Assembly (NCBI GenBank): GCA_002364735.1
Contig: DEZB01000023.1
Span: 16,444-80,443, forward strand
Origin: Bacteroidales bacterium UBA3143
GTDB lineage: Bacteria; Bacteroidota; Bacteroidia; Bacteroidales; Dysgonomonadaceae
DNA: 64,000 bases
Direction: 5' to 3'
The notes beneath the pieces were generated by a model. That model ran no database searches. It worked only from the letters and a program-made list of their open reading frames with translations, and was not told the DNA's origin. A program made the translations under genes and the position numbers. This document shows positions 45,380 through 54,130 of this stretch, in pieces. Within the stretch, counting starts at the first letter, position 1. Each line of letters starts with the position of its first letter.

Positions 45380-47014
45380 TTAAAATAAGACTTTGTATTT
45401 GTCACCCGTTTCTTCTATCACTTTTCTGTAATGTTCGTTAGAATAACCAGGACGGTCGGGTGATGCAGGTTCTCCATGAGCATTCCGTTTAAACTTTCCA
45501 TTCTCTTCTTTTTTTACTACACCATCTACATATTTCACCATTAAGTATTCACCTAACTTTCGCCACTCTTTTAAGCCATTTGCTACACTATAATTAGTGT
45601 AGTCGTTTAAGAACTTAATTGCTTCAGGTTTTGATTCATTGTAAATTGCCAAGGCTTTCTTCTCAATATCTGGCTGTTGTGTTTCAAAGTAACCTTCAAT
45701 TTTTTCCTGAAGTTCATTTACATGAATAATCTTATCACTGTAACGATTATACACCATATTAGAAACCCAGTTATGAATCCAGAAAGCGGAGTCCCATGTA
45801 AAGTTTAGCAAATCTCCATTTCCCTCTTTCATTGACTCAGGAATGGTTGTGTTTCCAACATAAACTGGATAATAAACCGATTGTGCTGCATCGTCAACAC
45901 CAAACCACAAAATTCCACCTATTTCATTCGGTAACCATGAGCGAGATTGTGAAACAAATGAAAAGCCTGTTTGTTGTGTAGAGATAGGTCTTTCATTACA
46001 ATATTCAACTGAATCTACTTTAAATGTTAGAGGAGACCAACGATATGGCAAATTGAAAGGTCCAGCTCCGTATTCATATCTCCAATCCAAATCAGTATCT
46101 TCGTAATGATCTCGCATGTATTTTTGAACATCACGTGTCGAAAGTTTTCTGTCAGGTTTGATATACAAAGGCATTGGGTCAGTAGTTTCACCTTTGGCAT
46201 ATGTTACGTATTTGCCCATATCCTTGTTTACATTGTTGAAAAATGACCATACTCTCGCTTCACAAAAGCGAAGAGCTCCAAAATCCAACGGCGCATATGC
46301 TTGCGCAAAACTAAAATCTGCGTCACTGCCAGAATAATATCCTTTTTTGCGTGCAAAGGAAATAACTTCGGGTGAATAAATACAATTCTCAGGATCATTG
46401 AGGGGAAATTGTTGTATACGTGCTTGATTGGCATGAGCAGAAACACAATCATCGGGAATGCGCACAGCAACCCAAACCGCTCCTTTATTACCAACCCCTT
46501 TCCCAATTAATTCCATCACCCATACTTCATTTGGATCAGCGATAGAGAAGGATTCTCCAGAACTATAATATCCATGATTTTTAACTAAGTCGGTCATAAT
46601 AGTGATGGCTTCACGTGCGTTTTTAGCTCTTTGCAAGGTTATGTATATAAGACTGCCATAATCCATAATTCCTGTAGAGTCAGATAGTTCGGATCGACCT
46701 CCAAATGTGGTTTCACCTATCGCAAGCTGATGTTCATTCATGTTGCCCACTACATTATATGTTTCAAGTGCTTGAGGTATTTCACCCAAATACTTTCCAG
46801 TATCCCACTCATAAACTTTCAGGATCTCACCTTTATGGTATTTTTTGGCAGGCCAATGATACAGTTCACCATACAAATTGTAAGAGTCAGCAGAATATGA
46901 TATCATGGTAGAACCATCTGTTGAAGCCTTTTTACCAATAAGAAAATTTGTGCAAGAAAAAATTGAAAGTACAGAAAGCTGAAAGATTATAATTAATCCA
47001 ATAGTTTTTTTCAT
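45380..47014 (-). CDS. Exported peptidase family C69 (dipeptidase)
   Basis: Ntn-hydrolase dipeptidase, 544 residues. A signal peptide (LIIIFQLSVLSIFS) ends directly at Cys21, which becomes the N-terminal nucleophile in CTNFLIGKKASTDGSTM. Further family blocks are GETTFGGRSEL, TLQRAKNAREAI and WVAVRIPDDCVSAHANQ. Such enzymes degrade peptides in the periplasm or on the surface of anaerobes. A promoter-like element precedes it by 37 bases and it is divergent to divIC. Confidence 0.9.
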   Translation of the reverse strand: MKKTIGLIIIFQLSVLSIFSCTNFLIGKKASTDGSTMISYSADSYNLYGELYHWPAKKYHKGEILKVYEWDTGKYLGEIPQALETYNVVGNMNEHQLAIGETTFGGRSELSDSTGIMDYGSLIYITLQRAKNAREAITIMTDLVKNHGYYSSGESFSIADPNEVWVMELIGKGVGNKGAVWVAVRIPDDCVSAHANQARIQQFPLNDPENCIYSPEVISFARKKGYYSGSDADFSFAQAYAPLDFGALRFCEARVWSFFNNVNKDMGKYVTYAKGETTDPMPLYIKPDRKLSTRDVQKYMRDHYEDTDLDWRYEYGAGPFNLPYRWSPLTFKVDSVEYCNERPISTQQTGFSFVSQSRSWLPNEIGGILWFGVDDAAQSVYYPVYVGNTTIPESMKEGNGDLLNFTWDSAFWIHNWVSNMVYNRYSDKIIHVNELQEKIEGYFETQQPDIEKKALAIYNESKPEAIKFLNDYTNYSVANGLKEWRKLGEYLMVKYVDGVVKKEENGKFKRNAHGEPASPDRPGYSNEHYRKVIEETGDKYKVLF

Positions 47015-47050
47015 TATAAGAATATGATTATAAATATTTAATTATAACAT

Positions 47051-47058
47051 CAAAGATA
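47051..47058 (-). promoter_or_regulatory. -7 element of the C69 peptidase gene
   Basis: Reverse-strand TATCTTTG fits TAnnTTTG, 37 bases before the ATG. Confidence 0.45.
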
Positions 47059-47140
47059 ACTTTTATTTGTATATTTCAGCGTACAGATTTTGGAATATTT
47101 ATTTTTTGATTGAATTATTCTCTTTAACCTGTTTTTTCTA

Positions 47141-47148
47141 TATATTTG
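47141..47148 (+). promoter_or_regulatory. -7 element of the divIC-xerD cluster
   Basis: TATATTTG fits TAnnTTTG 33 bases before the divIC ATG. It lies inside the longer possible frame and so supports the later start. Confidence 0.55.
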
Positions 47149-47180
47149 CAAGATCACAAACAAACGTTTTTGAATTGACT

Positions 47181-47483
47181 ATGCAAAACGATACTAAAAA
47201 TGTTAGAAGAGGATATTTGGGACTTAAAGGTATTCAAGTATTTGTTCTTTTATTTATAGTTGTTATGTTGTTCCTCTTAAGCGACAGCAATATAATGAAA
47301 CGTATTGAAAGTGATAGCGAAATTAGAAGTTTGAAAAAACAAATAGAGTTTTACAGAAAAAAAACGGAGGAAGATAAAACAAAACTTCACGAGTTGCAGT
47401 CTGATAAGGATAACTTGGAAAAGTTTGCACGGGAAAATTATTTGATGAAAAAGGACAACGAAGAAGTTTTTGTAATAGAATAG
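47181..47483 (+). CDS. Septum formation initiator, FtsB/DivIC family
   Basis: A 100-residue bitopic protein: short cytoplasmic N-terminus, one membrane helix (IQVFVLLFIVVMLFLLS), then a periplasmic coiled coil (IRSLKKQIEFYRKKTEEDKTKL core) ending in FARENYLMKKDNEEVFVIE, the conserved DivIC/FtsB tail. It belongs to the FtsQLB-type divisome complex. The ATG at 47181 is preferred to one at 47067, which would add a second hydrophobic stretch upstream of the promoter. Confidence 0.87.
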   Translation: MQNDTKNVRRGYLGLKGIQVFVLLFIVVMLFLLSDSNIMKRIESDSEIRSLKKQIEFYRKKTEEDKTKLHELQSDKDNLEKFARENYLMKKDNEEVFVIE

Positions 47484-47506
47484 TGCAATGTTTTAAATTG
47501 CTTTAA

Positions 47507-47875
47507 ATGAGAATAATGAAAAACAACATCAAAAGTATATTATATAAGATTGCAGCTATATCAATTTTAGTTTTCACTGTAGCTTTTTCCTTTATTCCCT
47601 CTGTTGCAGTGTGGGGAATGGTAGTCAGTGTTAGTCTGTTTTCTGCAATTACATTGACAACTCCATATCCTGGAAATAGTATTAGAGGAAAACGACTCTT
47701 TAGTTTTCAAGTGATTGCTTGCTTGCTTATGGTCGTTGCTACTTTTTTAATGTATAAAGGGCGTAACGAATGGCCTTTACTATTATTAATTAGTGCCTTT
47801 TTATTTTTCTATTCTTCCATTGCTTTACCTAAAGAATTGGAGAAAGAAAAAAATAAAGAATTCAATTCTAAATGA
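47507..47875 (+). CDS. Uncharacterised small membrane protein between divIC and xerD
   Basis: A 122-residue protein with three to four hydrophobic segments (AAISILVFTVAFSFIPSVAVW, MVVSVSLFSAITL, VIACLLMVVATFLMY, LLLLISAFLFFYSSIAL) and a charged C-terminal tail. Two starts are possible (47507 or 47516). I do not recognise the family. Its position between a divisome gene and xerD, 23 bases after divIC, suggests co-transcription with envelope or division genes. Confidence 0.7.
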   Translation: MRIMKNNIKSILYKIAAISILVFTVAFSFIPSVAVWGMVVSVSLFSAITLTTPYPGNSIRGKRLFSFQVIACLLMVVATFLMYKGRNEWPLLLLISAFLFFYSSIALPKELEKEKNKEFNSK

Positions 47876-47917
47876 AAACCAAAATGAGAGTAATCTATAT
47901 TTTATCACGAGAGCCGC

Positions 47918-48838
47918 ATGCAAAGTGAACTTCTTGTGCAAAAGTACAAACGATACTTATTGCTTGAAAAAGGATTATCAAAAAATTCGATCTCTGCTTA
48001 TATCACTGATTTGAATAAACTACTCAAGTTTGTAGATGAAAAACAACTCTCGGTAAAAGATTTGAAAACTGCTCACATAGAAGAGTTCTTAGCTCAGCTT
48101 CATGATAAAGGAATCAAGGCAAGATCAATCGCACGGGTGTTGTCTGGAATAAAGTCATTTTATCATTTTCTATTTATAGATGATTATATTGAGGTAAATC
48201 CTGCACAGTTGTTAGAATCTCCTCAAATCGGACTCAGACTTCCTACAGTTTTATCTATTGAAGAAATAAATAAAATTCTATCCGTTATTGATGTATCCTC
48301 TGTCGAGGGTACACGCAATTATGCAATAATTGAAACCCTTTATAGTTGTGGTTTGCGAGTCTCGGAAGTAGCAAGTTTAAAATTTACTAATCTATTTTTC
48401 GATGAAGGTTTTATACGGGTGGATGGCAAAGGAAGTAAACAAAGGTTAGTTCCAATTTCAGACACTGCAATTAAGAAGATAAATAACTATTTGGACTATC
48501 GAAAATCTATTGAAGCGAAAAAGGGAAGCGAAGAGTTTGTCTTTATAAGCAAACGAGGAACTCCTATTTCACGCATCACAATATTCTATTATATAAAGAA
48601 ATATACTGAGGAAGCAGGTATCACAAAAACTATAAGCCCTCATATATTTCGTCATTCATTTGCAACTCATATGCTTGAACGTGGTGCTAATATTAGATTT
48701 ATACAAGCAATGCTGGGGCATGAAAAAATAACAACTACAGAAATATACACACATTTGGATATGAATTTCTTTCGACAAGAAATCATTTCGCATCACCCAC
48801 TCAATAAAGATTATCCACCAAAAAAAGAAGACGTATAG
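47918..48838 (+). CDS. xerD: Site-specific tyrosine recombinase XerD
   Basis: Chromosome-dimer-resolving recombinase, 306 residues. The N-terminal SAM-like core-binding domain (KYLLLEKGLSKNSISAYITDL-type, core GLSKNSISAY) is followed by the catalytic domain: Arg in CGLRVSEVASL, HIFRHSFATHML, GHEKITTTEIYTH and the Tyr within that last motif. It contains the full Arg-Lys-His-Arg-His-Tyr set by eye. The absence of flanking repeats and its housekeeping context argue for XerD rather than a phage integrase. No dif site was found. Confidence 0.92.
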   Translation: MQSELLVQKYKRYLLLEKGLSKNSISAYITDLNKLLKFVDEKQLSVKDLKTAHIEEFLAQLHDKGIKARSIARVLSGIKSFYHFLFIDDYIEVNPAQLLESPQIGLRLPTVLSIEEINKILSVIDVSSVEGTRNYAIIETLYSCGLRVSEVASLKFTNLFFDEGFIRVDGKGSKQRLVPISDTAIKKINNYLDYRKSIEAKKGSEEFVFISKRGTPISRITIFYYIKKYTEEAGITKTISPHIFRHSFATHMLERGANIRFIQAMLGHEKITTTEIYTHLDMNFFRQEIISHHPLNKDYPPKKEDV

Positions 48839-48942
48839 TTTTTGACATAACATCCTTATCACGGTAAAGATTCAAAAAACAAACAACCATAGTCTGTCAA
48901 TAATTAAATTAGGTAAATAGCCAATCTAAGAGAAATATTTTA

Positions 48943-48950
48943 TATATTTG
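48943..48950 (+). promoter_or_regulatory. -7 element of dnaN
   Basis: TATATTTG fits TAnnTTTG 47 bases before the dnaN ATG. Confidence 0.45.
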
Positions 48951-48997
48951 CTCAATTAAATAAACGGTTCAATAATACACATAAAAAATCACTTTCT

Positions 48998-50122
48998 ATG
49001 AAATTTGTTGTTTCAAGCGCACTACTATCATCTCATTTGCAGACCATAAGTCGTGTTATCAATTCAAAAAATACATTGCCTATTTTAGATTGTTTTCTTC
49101 TTGTACTAAAAGATAATAAGCTGACAATCACTGCTGCAGATAACGAGATACGAATGGAAACTTTTGTAGAGGTTGCAGAACATGAAGGAGAGGGTTCATT
49201 AGCAATAAATGCAAAAAATCTATTAGATCCCTTACGTGAATTGCCCGATCAACCATTAACTTTCGATATAAATGACGAAACACTTGAAGTATATATTTAT
49301 TATCACAATGGTAAATATAATTTTATTGGACTGAAAAGTGAAGAATACCCTCAACCAAAACCATTAAAAGATACAGCAAATTCTATTAATTTAGATGCTC
49401 AAATATTGCTTAGTGGTATCAATCGTACTGTATTTGCTACAGCAGACGATGAGTTGAGACCCGTAATGAATGGTATTTTCTTTGATATTAAAACAGAGAA
49501 CCTAACTTTTGTGGCCTCAGATGGACATAAATTGGTTAGAGTAGCTTCGAGTGATGTAAAAGCTGACAATGAAGCTTCATTTATATTACCAAAAAAACCT
49601 GCAAATTTGTTGCGCTCTGTTCTTCCAAGAGAAGATGGTGAGATAATAATTACTTTTGATGAAAATCATGCAATTATTACACTCTCTAAATACACAATGC
49701 TTTGTCGCTTTGTTGAAGGTCGTTATCCAAACTACAATTCTGTAATACCAGTAGATAATCCAAATAAAGTTACATTGGATCGATTAAATTTCCTGAATGC
49801 TGTAAAACGTGTCTCAGTTTTTGCTAATCCATCCAGCAACTTGGTAAAAATGCAATTATCAGAAGATAAAATCTTTATAACTGCCCAAGATATAGACTAC
49901 TTGACAGCTGCAGAAGAGACCATCAATTGCCAATATGCAGGAACAGCAATGAGCATAGGTTTCAAAGCAGATTTCTTGGCAGATATTTTAAATAATATTC
50001 CTTCTACTGAAGTGATTTTAGAGCTATCTGACCCATCTCGTGCTGGTATTATTATTCCTGTTGAAAACGAGGTGAATGAAGAGATGCTGACATTGCTCAT
50101 GCCAATGATGTTGAACGATTAA
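48998..50122 (+). CDS. dnaN: DNA polymerase III beta sliding clamp
   Basis: Ring-shaped processivity clamp, 374 residues in three repeated domains. Conserved segments include LPILDCFLLVL, LTFVASDGHKLVR in the middle domain, and the closing LLMPMML that lines the partner-binding pocket. No dnaA or origin-like sequence is visible beside it. It is followed by a terminator and then by an exonuclease gene, an order seen in Bacteroidales. Confidence 0.96.
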   Translation: MKFVVSSALLSSHLQTISRVINSKNTLPILDCFLLVLKDNKLTITAADNEIRMETFVEVAEHEGEGSLAINAKNLLDPLRELPDQPLTFDINDETLEVYIYYHNGKYNFIGLKSEEYPQPKPLKDTANSINLDAQILLSGINRTVFATADDELRPVMNGIFFDIKTENLTFVASDGHKLVRVASSDVKADNEASFILPKKPANLLRSVLPREDGEIIITFDENHAIITLSKYTMLCRFVEGRYPNYNSVIPVDNPNKVTLDRLNFLNAVKRVSVFANPSSNLVKMQLSEDKIFITAQDIDYLTAAEETINCQYAGTAMSIGFKADFLADILNNIPSTEVILELSDPSRAGIIIPVENEVNEEMLTLLMPMMLND

Positions 50123-50148
50123 AACATTCTAAAGAAAATTATTTAAAT

Positions 50149-50178
50149 AGAGAAAAGAGTCTTGAAGTTCTTTTCTCT
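50149..50178 (+). terminator. Hairpin after dnaN
   Basis: Perfect 10-bp stem AGAGAAAAGA / TCTTTTCTCT with a 10-base loop, followed by ATTTC. The T run is weak but the position, 26 bases after the stop, fits a terminator. Confidence 0.65.
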
Positions 50179-50319
50179 ATTTCAATTTAACAAAACTCGA
50201 AGCTACAATCTTATGTTAGGAGTAGTTTATCGAATATAACAAAGGCACAATGTTGCCTTTCTTTTAAAATACCAATGCCATATTGGGGTCTTCCAATTGG
50301 TAATCATAAAAAAATTATA

Positions 50320-51090
50320 ATGAAATTAAATCTGAAAAACCCAATAGTTTTCTTTGATTTAGAAACTACGGGTATAAATATATCGCGTGATAGAATTGTA
50401 GAACTATCTTTTTTGAAGGTTTTTCCTAATGGCGATGAAGAAATAAAATCGAAAAGAGTTAACCCAGATATGGCTATACCACCCGAATCAACTGCGATTC
50501 ACGGTATCACTGATGAGGATGTAAAAGATTGCCCTTCATTCAAGCAAATTGCTAAGTCACTGGCAGCTCAATTAGAGGGTTGCGATTTGGCAGGCTTCAA
50601 CTCCAATCGTTTCGATGTGCCCATGCTGGCAGAAGAGTTCTTGCGAGCTGATATTGATTTTGACATGAGCAAACGAAAGTTTATAGATGTACAAGTTATT
50701 TATCACAGAAAAGAACCACGAACTTTAGCTGCTGCCTATAAGTTCTATTGCGACAAAGAACTGGTGGACGCTCACTCGGCAGAAGCCGACACAAGAGCTA
50801 CTTATGAGATCTTGAAATCGCAACTGCAACACTATCCTGATTTAGTGAACGATGTTGATACACTTTCTAAAGATTTTGGAAGCTTCAATAATAATGTTGA
50901 CTTTGCTGGTCGGATTATTTACAATGAGAACCAAATAGAAGTCTTCAATTTTGGAAAACACAAAGGAAAGCCTGTAGCAGATATTCTGAAAAGAGAGCCC
51001 AGTTATTACGGATGGATGATGGATGGAGATTTCCCCCTGAATACCAAACAAGTTCTAACAAAGATTCGCTTGCGCGAATTAAACCAATAA
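50320..51090 (+). CDS. DnaQ-family 3'-5' exonuclease (DEDDh)
   Basis: A 256-residue protein. The exonuclease motifs are complete: FFDLETTG (Exo I), GFNSNRFDVPML (Exo II) and HSAEADTRATYEIL (Exo III, HxAxxD). The C-terminal 60 residues (FNFGKHKGKPVADILKREPSYYGWM) form the small domain often found in RNase T/epsilon-like nucleases of this phylum. It may act as a proofreading or repair nuclease. I take the ATG at 50320; an earlier in-frame start at 50275 adds residues without family support. Confidence 0.9.
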   Translation: MKLNLKNPIVFFDLETTGINISRDRIVELSFLKVFPNGDEEIKSKRVNPDMAIPPESTAIHGITDEDVKDCPSFKQIAKSLAAQLEGCDLAGFNSNRFDVPMLAEEFLRADIDFDMSKRKFIDVQVIYHRKEPRTLAAAYKFYCDKELVDAHSAEADTRATYEILKSQLQHYPDLVNDVDTLSKDFGSFNNNVDFAGRIIYNENQIEVFNFGKHKGKPVADILKREPSYYGWMMDGDFPLNTKQVLTKIRLRELNQ

Positions 51091-51114
51091 AATAATCAGT
51101 ATTACTTCTCCTAT

Positions 51115-51798
51115 ATGAGTATGATAAGAATATGGCTTTTTGTTTTTACAATCTTAATTGCTATAGGTTGCTCCAAAGACAATAAGCAACAAGAAACCGA
51201 AGAAACCATTCCTGTAGATGTAAGAAAAAGAAAATCAAAATTTGCGGGTAATTATAATCGTGAATTTAACGATTTGAATCAACTTCACTTAGTATCAGCT
51301 ATTAAAAATGGGATCAAACCACTTGAAACGCGTGATGATACTGTGCATCAAATAAAAGATTTAGTCCGATTACCAGATGAATTGGATTTATATAAATCAT
51401 ACAATATAACTCATTCTATACCTTATCTTGTTCCCTCAGCAGCAAAACTATTTATAGATATCGCTCAAACTTTTCGTGATTCACTTTACAGCAAAGAACT
51501 CCCCATATATAAGCTGTATCTTACAAGTATTACACGAACCGACGAAGATATTGTGAGACTCACAAAGCGTAACATTAATGCAAGCGACAACTCTGCTCAT
51601 AGATATGGAACTACGTTTGATATATCGTGGAAACGATTTGACAAAGTAGATGAGAACAATCACGACGAACTTTTTCCAGATAGACTTAAGCTAGTCCTCG
51701 CTCAAGTTTTGTTTGACATGAAAAACAAACAAAGATGCTACATCAAACACGAACGTAAACAAGCGTGTTTTCACATTACTGTAAGAGAGAATGATTAA
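51115..51798 (+). CDS. DUF5715-family lipoprotein resembling M15/LAS peptidases
   Basis: A 227-residue probable lipoprotein: lipobox ending at Cys19 (IAIGC). The core LYLTSITRTDEDIVRL and NSAHRYGTTFDISW, plus the late QACFHITV, reproduce the SxHxxGxxxD and terminal His zinc-ligand pattern of M15-type D,D-peptidases and related LAS metallopeptidases. If real, the metal site would be His and Asp from SAHRYGTTFD and His from CFHIT. The family is named only by DUF number; peptidoglycan trimming is inference. It overlaps truA by 8 bases. Confidence 0.75.
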   Translation: MSMIRIWLFVFTILIAIGCSKDNKQQETEETIPVDVRKRKSKFAGNYNREFNDLNQLHLVSAIKNGIKPLETRDDTVHQIKDLVRLPDELDLYKSYNITHSIPYLVPSAAKLFIDIAQTFRDSLYSKELPIYKLYLTSITRTDEDIVRLTKRNINASDNSAHRYGTTFDISWKRFDKVDENNHDELFPDRLKLVLAQVLFDMKNKQRCYIKHERKQACFHITVREND

Positions 51799-52543
51799 GC
51801 GCTACTTTATTTCACTTTCGTATAACGGCAAAAACTATTGCGGTTGGCAAATTCAACCCAACGCAATAAGCGTTCAACAGACATTGCAAGAAGCTATGTC
51901 AATATTAATCCGGCAAGAGATAGCTATTGTTGGTGCTGGAAGAACGGATAGTGGTGTGCATGCACGAGAAATGATTGCTCATTTCGATTGGGATGAGAAC
52001 GATTTCGATGGTAATGATTTGTGCATGAAATTAAATAGGTTTTTGCCCAAAGATATTTCAATTCGCTCCATAAAAGAAGTCACAACAGATACGCACGCAC
52101 GCTTTAGTGCCATCTCGCGTACTTACTCTTACTGTATAACTCAAATAAAAGATCCGTTTCTTCATGATCTGAAATACCGCATTTCTTTTGATCCTGATAT
52201 TAAAATGATGAATCATCTTTGCACGATTTTGGAAGAAACGGATGATTTCACAAGCTTCAGTAAACTACACACCGATGTTAAAACCAATATTTGTGATGTG
52301 AAACATGCACAGTGGGAGAGAAGTGGCTATGACTTTATTTTCACCATTCAAGCAGACAGATTTTTGCGCAACATGGTGAGGTCAATAGTGGGGACACTAT
52401 TGCAAGCGGGCAGGGGGCGATTGAACGAAGTCGATTTTCGTCAAATCATAGATGCTAAGAACCGCAGTGCAGCTGGTGAATCTGCACCCGCTCATGCATT
52501 ATTTTTAGAGAAAGTGGAGTATCCCCAAGATATTTGGGTTTAA
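51791..52543 (+). CDS. truA: tRNA pseudouridine(38-40) synthase TruA
   Basis: Modifies U38-U40 in the anticodon stem of many tRNAs. The catalytic Asp is in GAGRTDSGVHAREM, and YNGKNYCGWQIQP at the start and RFLRNMVRSIVGTLLQAGRG near the end are conserved (cores RNMVRSIVG). Length 250 aa is normal. The start overlaps the preceding gene, and the stop overlaps the convergent TIGR02757 gene by 4 bases. Confidence 0.95.
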   Translation: MIKRYFISLSYNGKNYCGWQIQPNAISVQQTLQEAMSILIRQEIAIVGAGRTDSGVHAREMIAHFDWDENDFDGNDLCMKLNRFLPKDISIRSIKEVTTDTHARFSAISRTYSYCITQIKDPFLHDLKYRISFDPDIKMMNHLCTILEETDDFTSFSKLHTDVKTNICDVKHAQWERSGYDFIFTIQADRFLRNMVRSIVGTLLQAGRGRLNEVDFRQIIDAKNRSAAGESAPAHALFLEKVEYPQDIWV

Positions 52544-53325
52544 AGAGACGTTATATCCTCTCCCAGCGATAAACCAAATAATGCATAGTCATACTTTACG
52601 GGGTCATCTTTATCTAACTTCTTTAGACTTTCGGTAAGTTCAATAGCAGTTTGCCAATCCACAGGCTTTCTTGTAATTAGTGATAGTTTGCGTGCAGTTC
52701 GTTCAACATGTAAATCAATTGGGCAAATTAACTCACTCATCGGTATCTGTTTCCAAATTCCAAAATCTACGCCATTGGCATCTTTTCTAACCATCCACCT
52801 CAAAAACATGTTCAATCGTTTGCAAGCCGAATTACGAGCGGGTGTTGCCACATGTTTCTTGGTTCTTTTTGGTGCGATTTCGTGATTAAAAAACTCTTCT
52901 TCGAAATAAATAAGAGAATCCTCTATGCTTTTGAATCCTCCTTCAGGTATAAAAGCACTTTCTAAGCTATCATGTTTGGAGTAATGTCTTTTGAAAAAGT
53001 CGACAAAGTAAAGCAAATCTGTATCGTTAAACGTTCTGTGTTTAAAACCCTCGAGATTTTTCAAATCTTCATCCGAATGATTCATAATAAAGTTGTAAGG
53101 AGCTCCTCCCATTCTTGAAATCAGATCTTCACCTTTTGCAATAATTGTTTTTCGTTGTCCCCAAGCCAAAGTAGCGGTAAGAAATGCAATAATTTCAATG
53201 TCTTTTAAATCGGTAAATTGATGAGGAATACTTATTGGGTCTTTCTTGATGAAAGATGTAGTATTAAATTGAGCAACCTTCTTATTGAGAAGTGTTTTCA
53301 GTTCTGTTTCAGTTAGGGTATGCAT
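52540..53325 (-). CDS. TIGR02757 family protein
   Basis: A 261-residue cytosolic protein conserved in Bacteroidota and epsilonproteobacteria but without assigned function. Characteristic stretches are DPISIPHQFTDLKDIEIIAFLTATLAWGQR (core AFLTATLAWGQR), MFLRWMVRKDANGVDFGIW and PLDLHVERTARKL-like sequence (IDLHVERTARKL). The helical pattern with DLH resembles the HhH-type DNA glycosylase fold by eye, which is only a suggestion. Convergent and overlapping with truA by four bases. Confidence 0.85.
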   Translation of the reverse strand: MHTLTETELKTLLNKKVAQFNTTSFIKKDPISIPHQFTDLKDIEIIAFLTATLAWGQRKTIIAKGEDLISRMGGAPYNFIMNHSDEDLKNLEGFKHRTFNDTDLLYFVDFFKRHYSKHDSLESAFIPEGGFKSIEDSLIYFEEEFFNHEIAPKRTKKHVATPARNSACKRLNMFLRWMVRKDANGVDFGIWKQIPMSELICPIDLHVERTARKLSLITRKPVDWQTAIELTESLKKLDKDDPVKYDYALFGLSLGEDITSL

Positions 53326-53400
53326 TTGTGTCGTTTTATCTTAATCTGTTTGAATCTTTTCAAATCAATGAAAGCCGAAGTGTCTTCTTGACAACTTTTG

Positions 53401-53408
53401 CAAAGTTA
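53401..53408 (-). promoter_or_regulatory. -7 element for the TIGR02757 gene
   Basis: Reverse-strand TAACTTTG fits TAnnTTTG with a leader of roughly 70 bases. Confidence 0.4.
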
Positions 53409-53537
53409 TTAATACTTTTCTAAAAACCTCTTTTAATATCTACTATATGTTTAGTTGAAACATACATTGCTTTTTAAAAGCAAACGAGCTACTAAAAGAG
53501 GTTGTGATTAGGTTGCATTGTCTATGCAAGCAACTAT

Positions 53538-54068
53538 TTATTTTTTTGAATCTTCTTTTTTGTACCAGCCTGAATACATCATATAATTACTTGCTATTTT
53601 CTGGTTCATTTCTTTTGATTGTTCTGGATCTACCTTTTTGACAAACTTGGCTGGTACGCCTGCATAGATACTTCCTGGCTCTACTCGCGTTCCACTTAGA
53701 ACTACTGATCCAGCGGCAACAATGGCACCTTCACCCACAACGGCATGATCCAACACAATGGCACCCATGCCAATGAGCGCACCATTTTCTATTTTGGCGC
53801 CATGAATAACTACATTGTGACCAATGGAAACGTCGTCTCCAATTATAGATACTGATTTTTGATATAATGTGTGAATCACAGTGCCATCCTGAACATTCAC
53901 TCTATTGCCAATACGTATAGAGTTTACATCGCCTCGCAACACGGTATTGAACCATATACTGCAATCGTCACCAATAACAACATCACCAATAATGGTAGCA
54001 TTTTCAGCCAAGTAAATATTACCCCCTATTTTTGGAGTGAATCCTCTAACAGATTTTATTAAAGCCAT
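53538..54068 (-). CDS. Gamma-carbonic anhydrase-like hexapeptide protein
   Basis: A 176-residue left-handed beta-helix protein with repeated hexapeptides (IGDVVIGDDCSIWFNTVLRGDVNSIRIG pattern, core WFNTVLRGD). His residues in VIHTLYQ and GHNVVIHGA occupy the zinc positions of gamma-class carbonic anhydrases (Cam/YrdA type). It lacks the acidic loop of the archaeal enzyme, so true carbonic anhydrase activity is uncertain. It lies 62 bases upstream of, and in the same direction as, no clear operon partner; aminopeptidase P is the next gene on that strand. Confidence 0.85.
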   Translation of the reverse strand: MALIKSVRGFTPKIGGNIYLAENATIIGDVVIGDDCSIWFNTVLRGDVNSIRIGNRVNVQDGTVIHTLYQKSVSIIGDDVSIGHNVVIHGAKIENGALIGMGAIVLDHAVVGEGAIVAAGSVVLSGTRVEPGSIYAGVPAKFVKKVDPEQSKEMNQKIASNYMMYSGWYKKEDSKK

Positions 54069-54130
54069 ATTTTACACTATATGAATTTTGATAATGCAGG
54101 GATGCAAAATCTTGCCTCTCTGCTATAAAT

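Noticed and set aside
47918..48838. Phage or integron integrase instead of XerD
   Set aside because: Length, motifs and placement with divIC and dnaN fit the housekeeping recombinase, and no flanking attachment repeats are seen.
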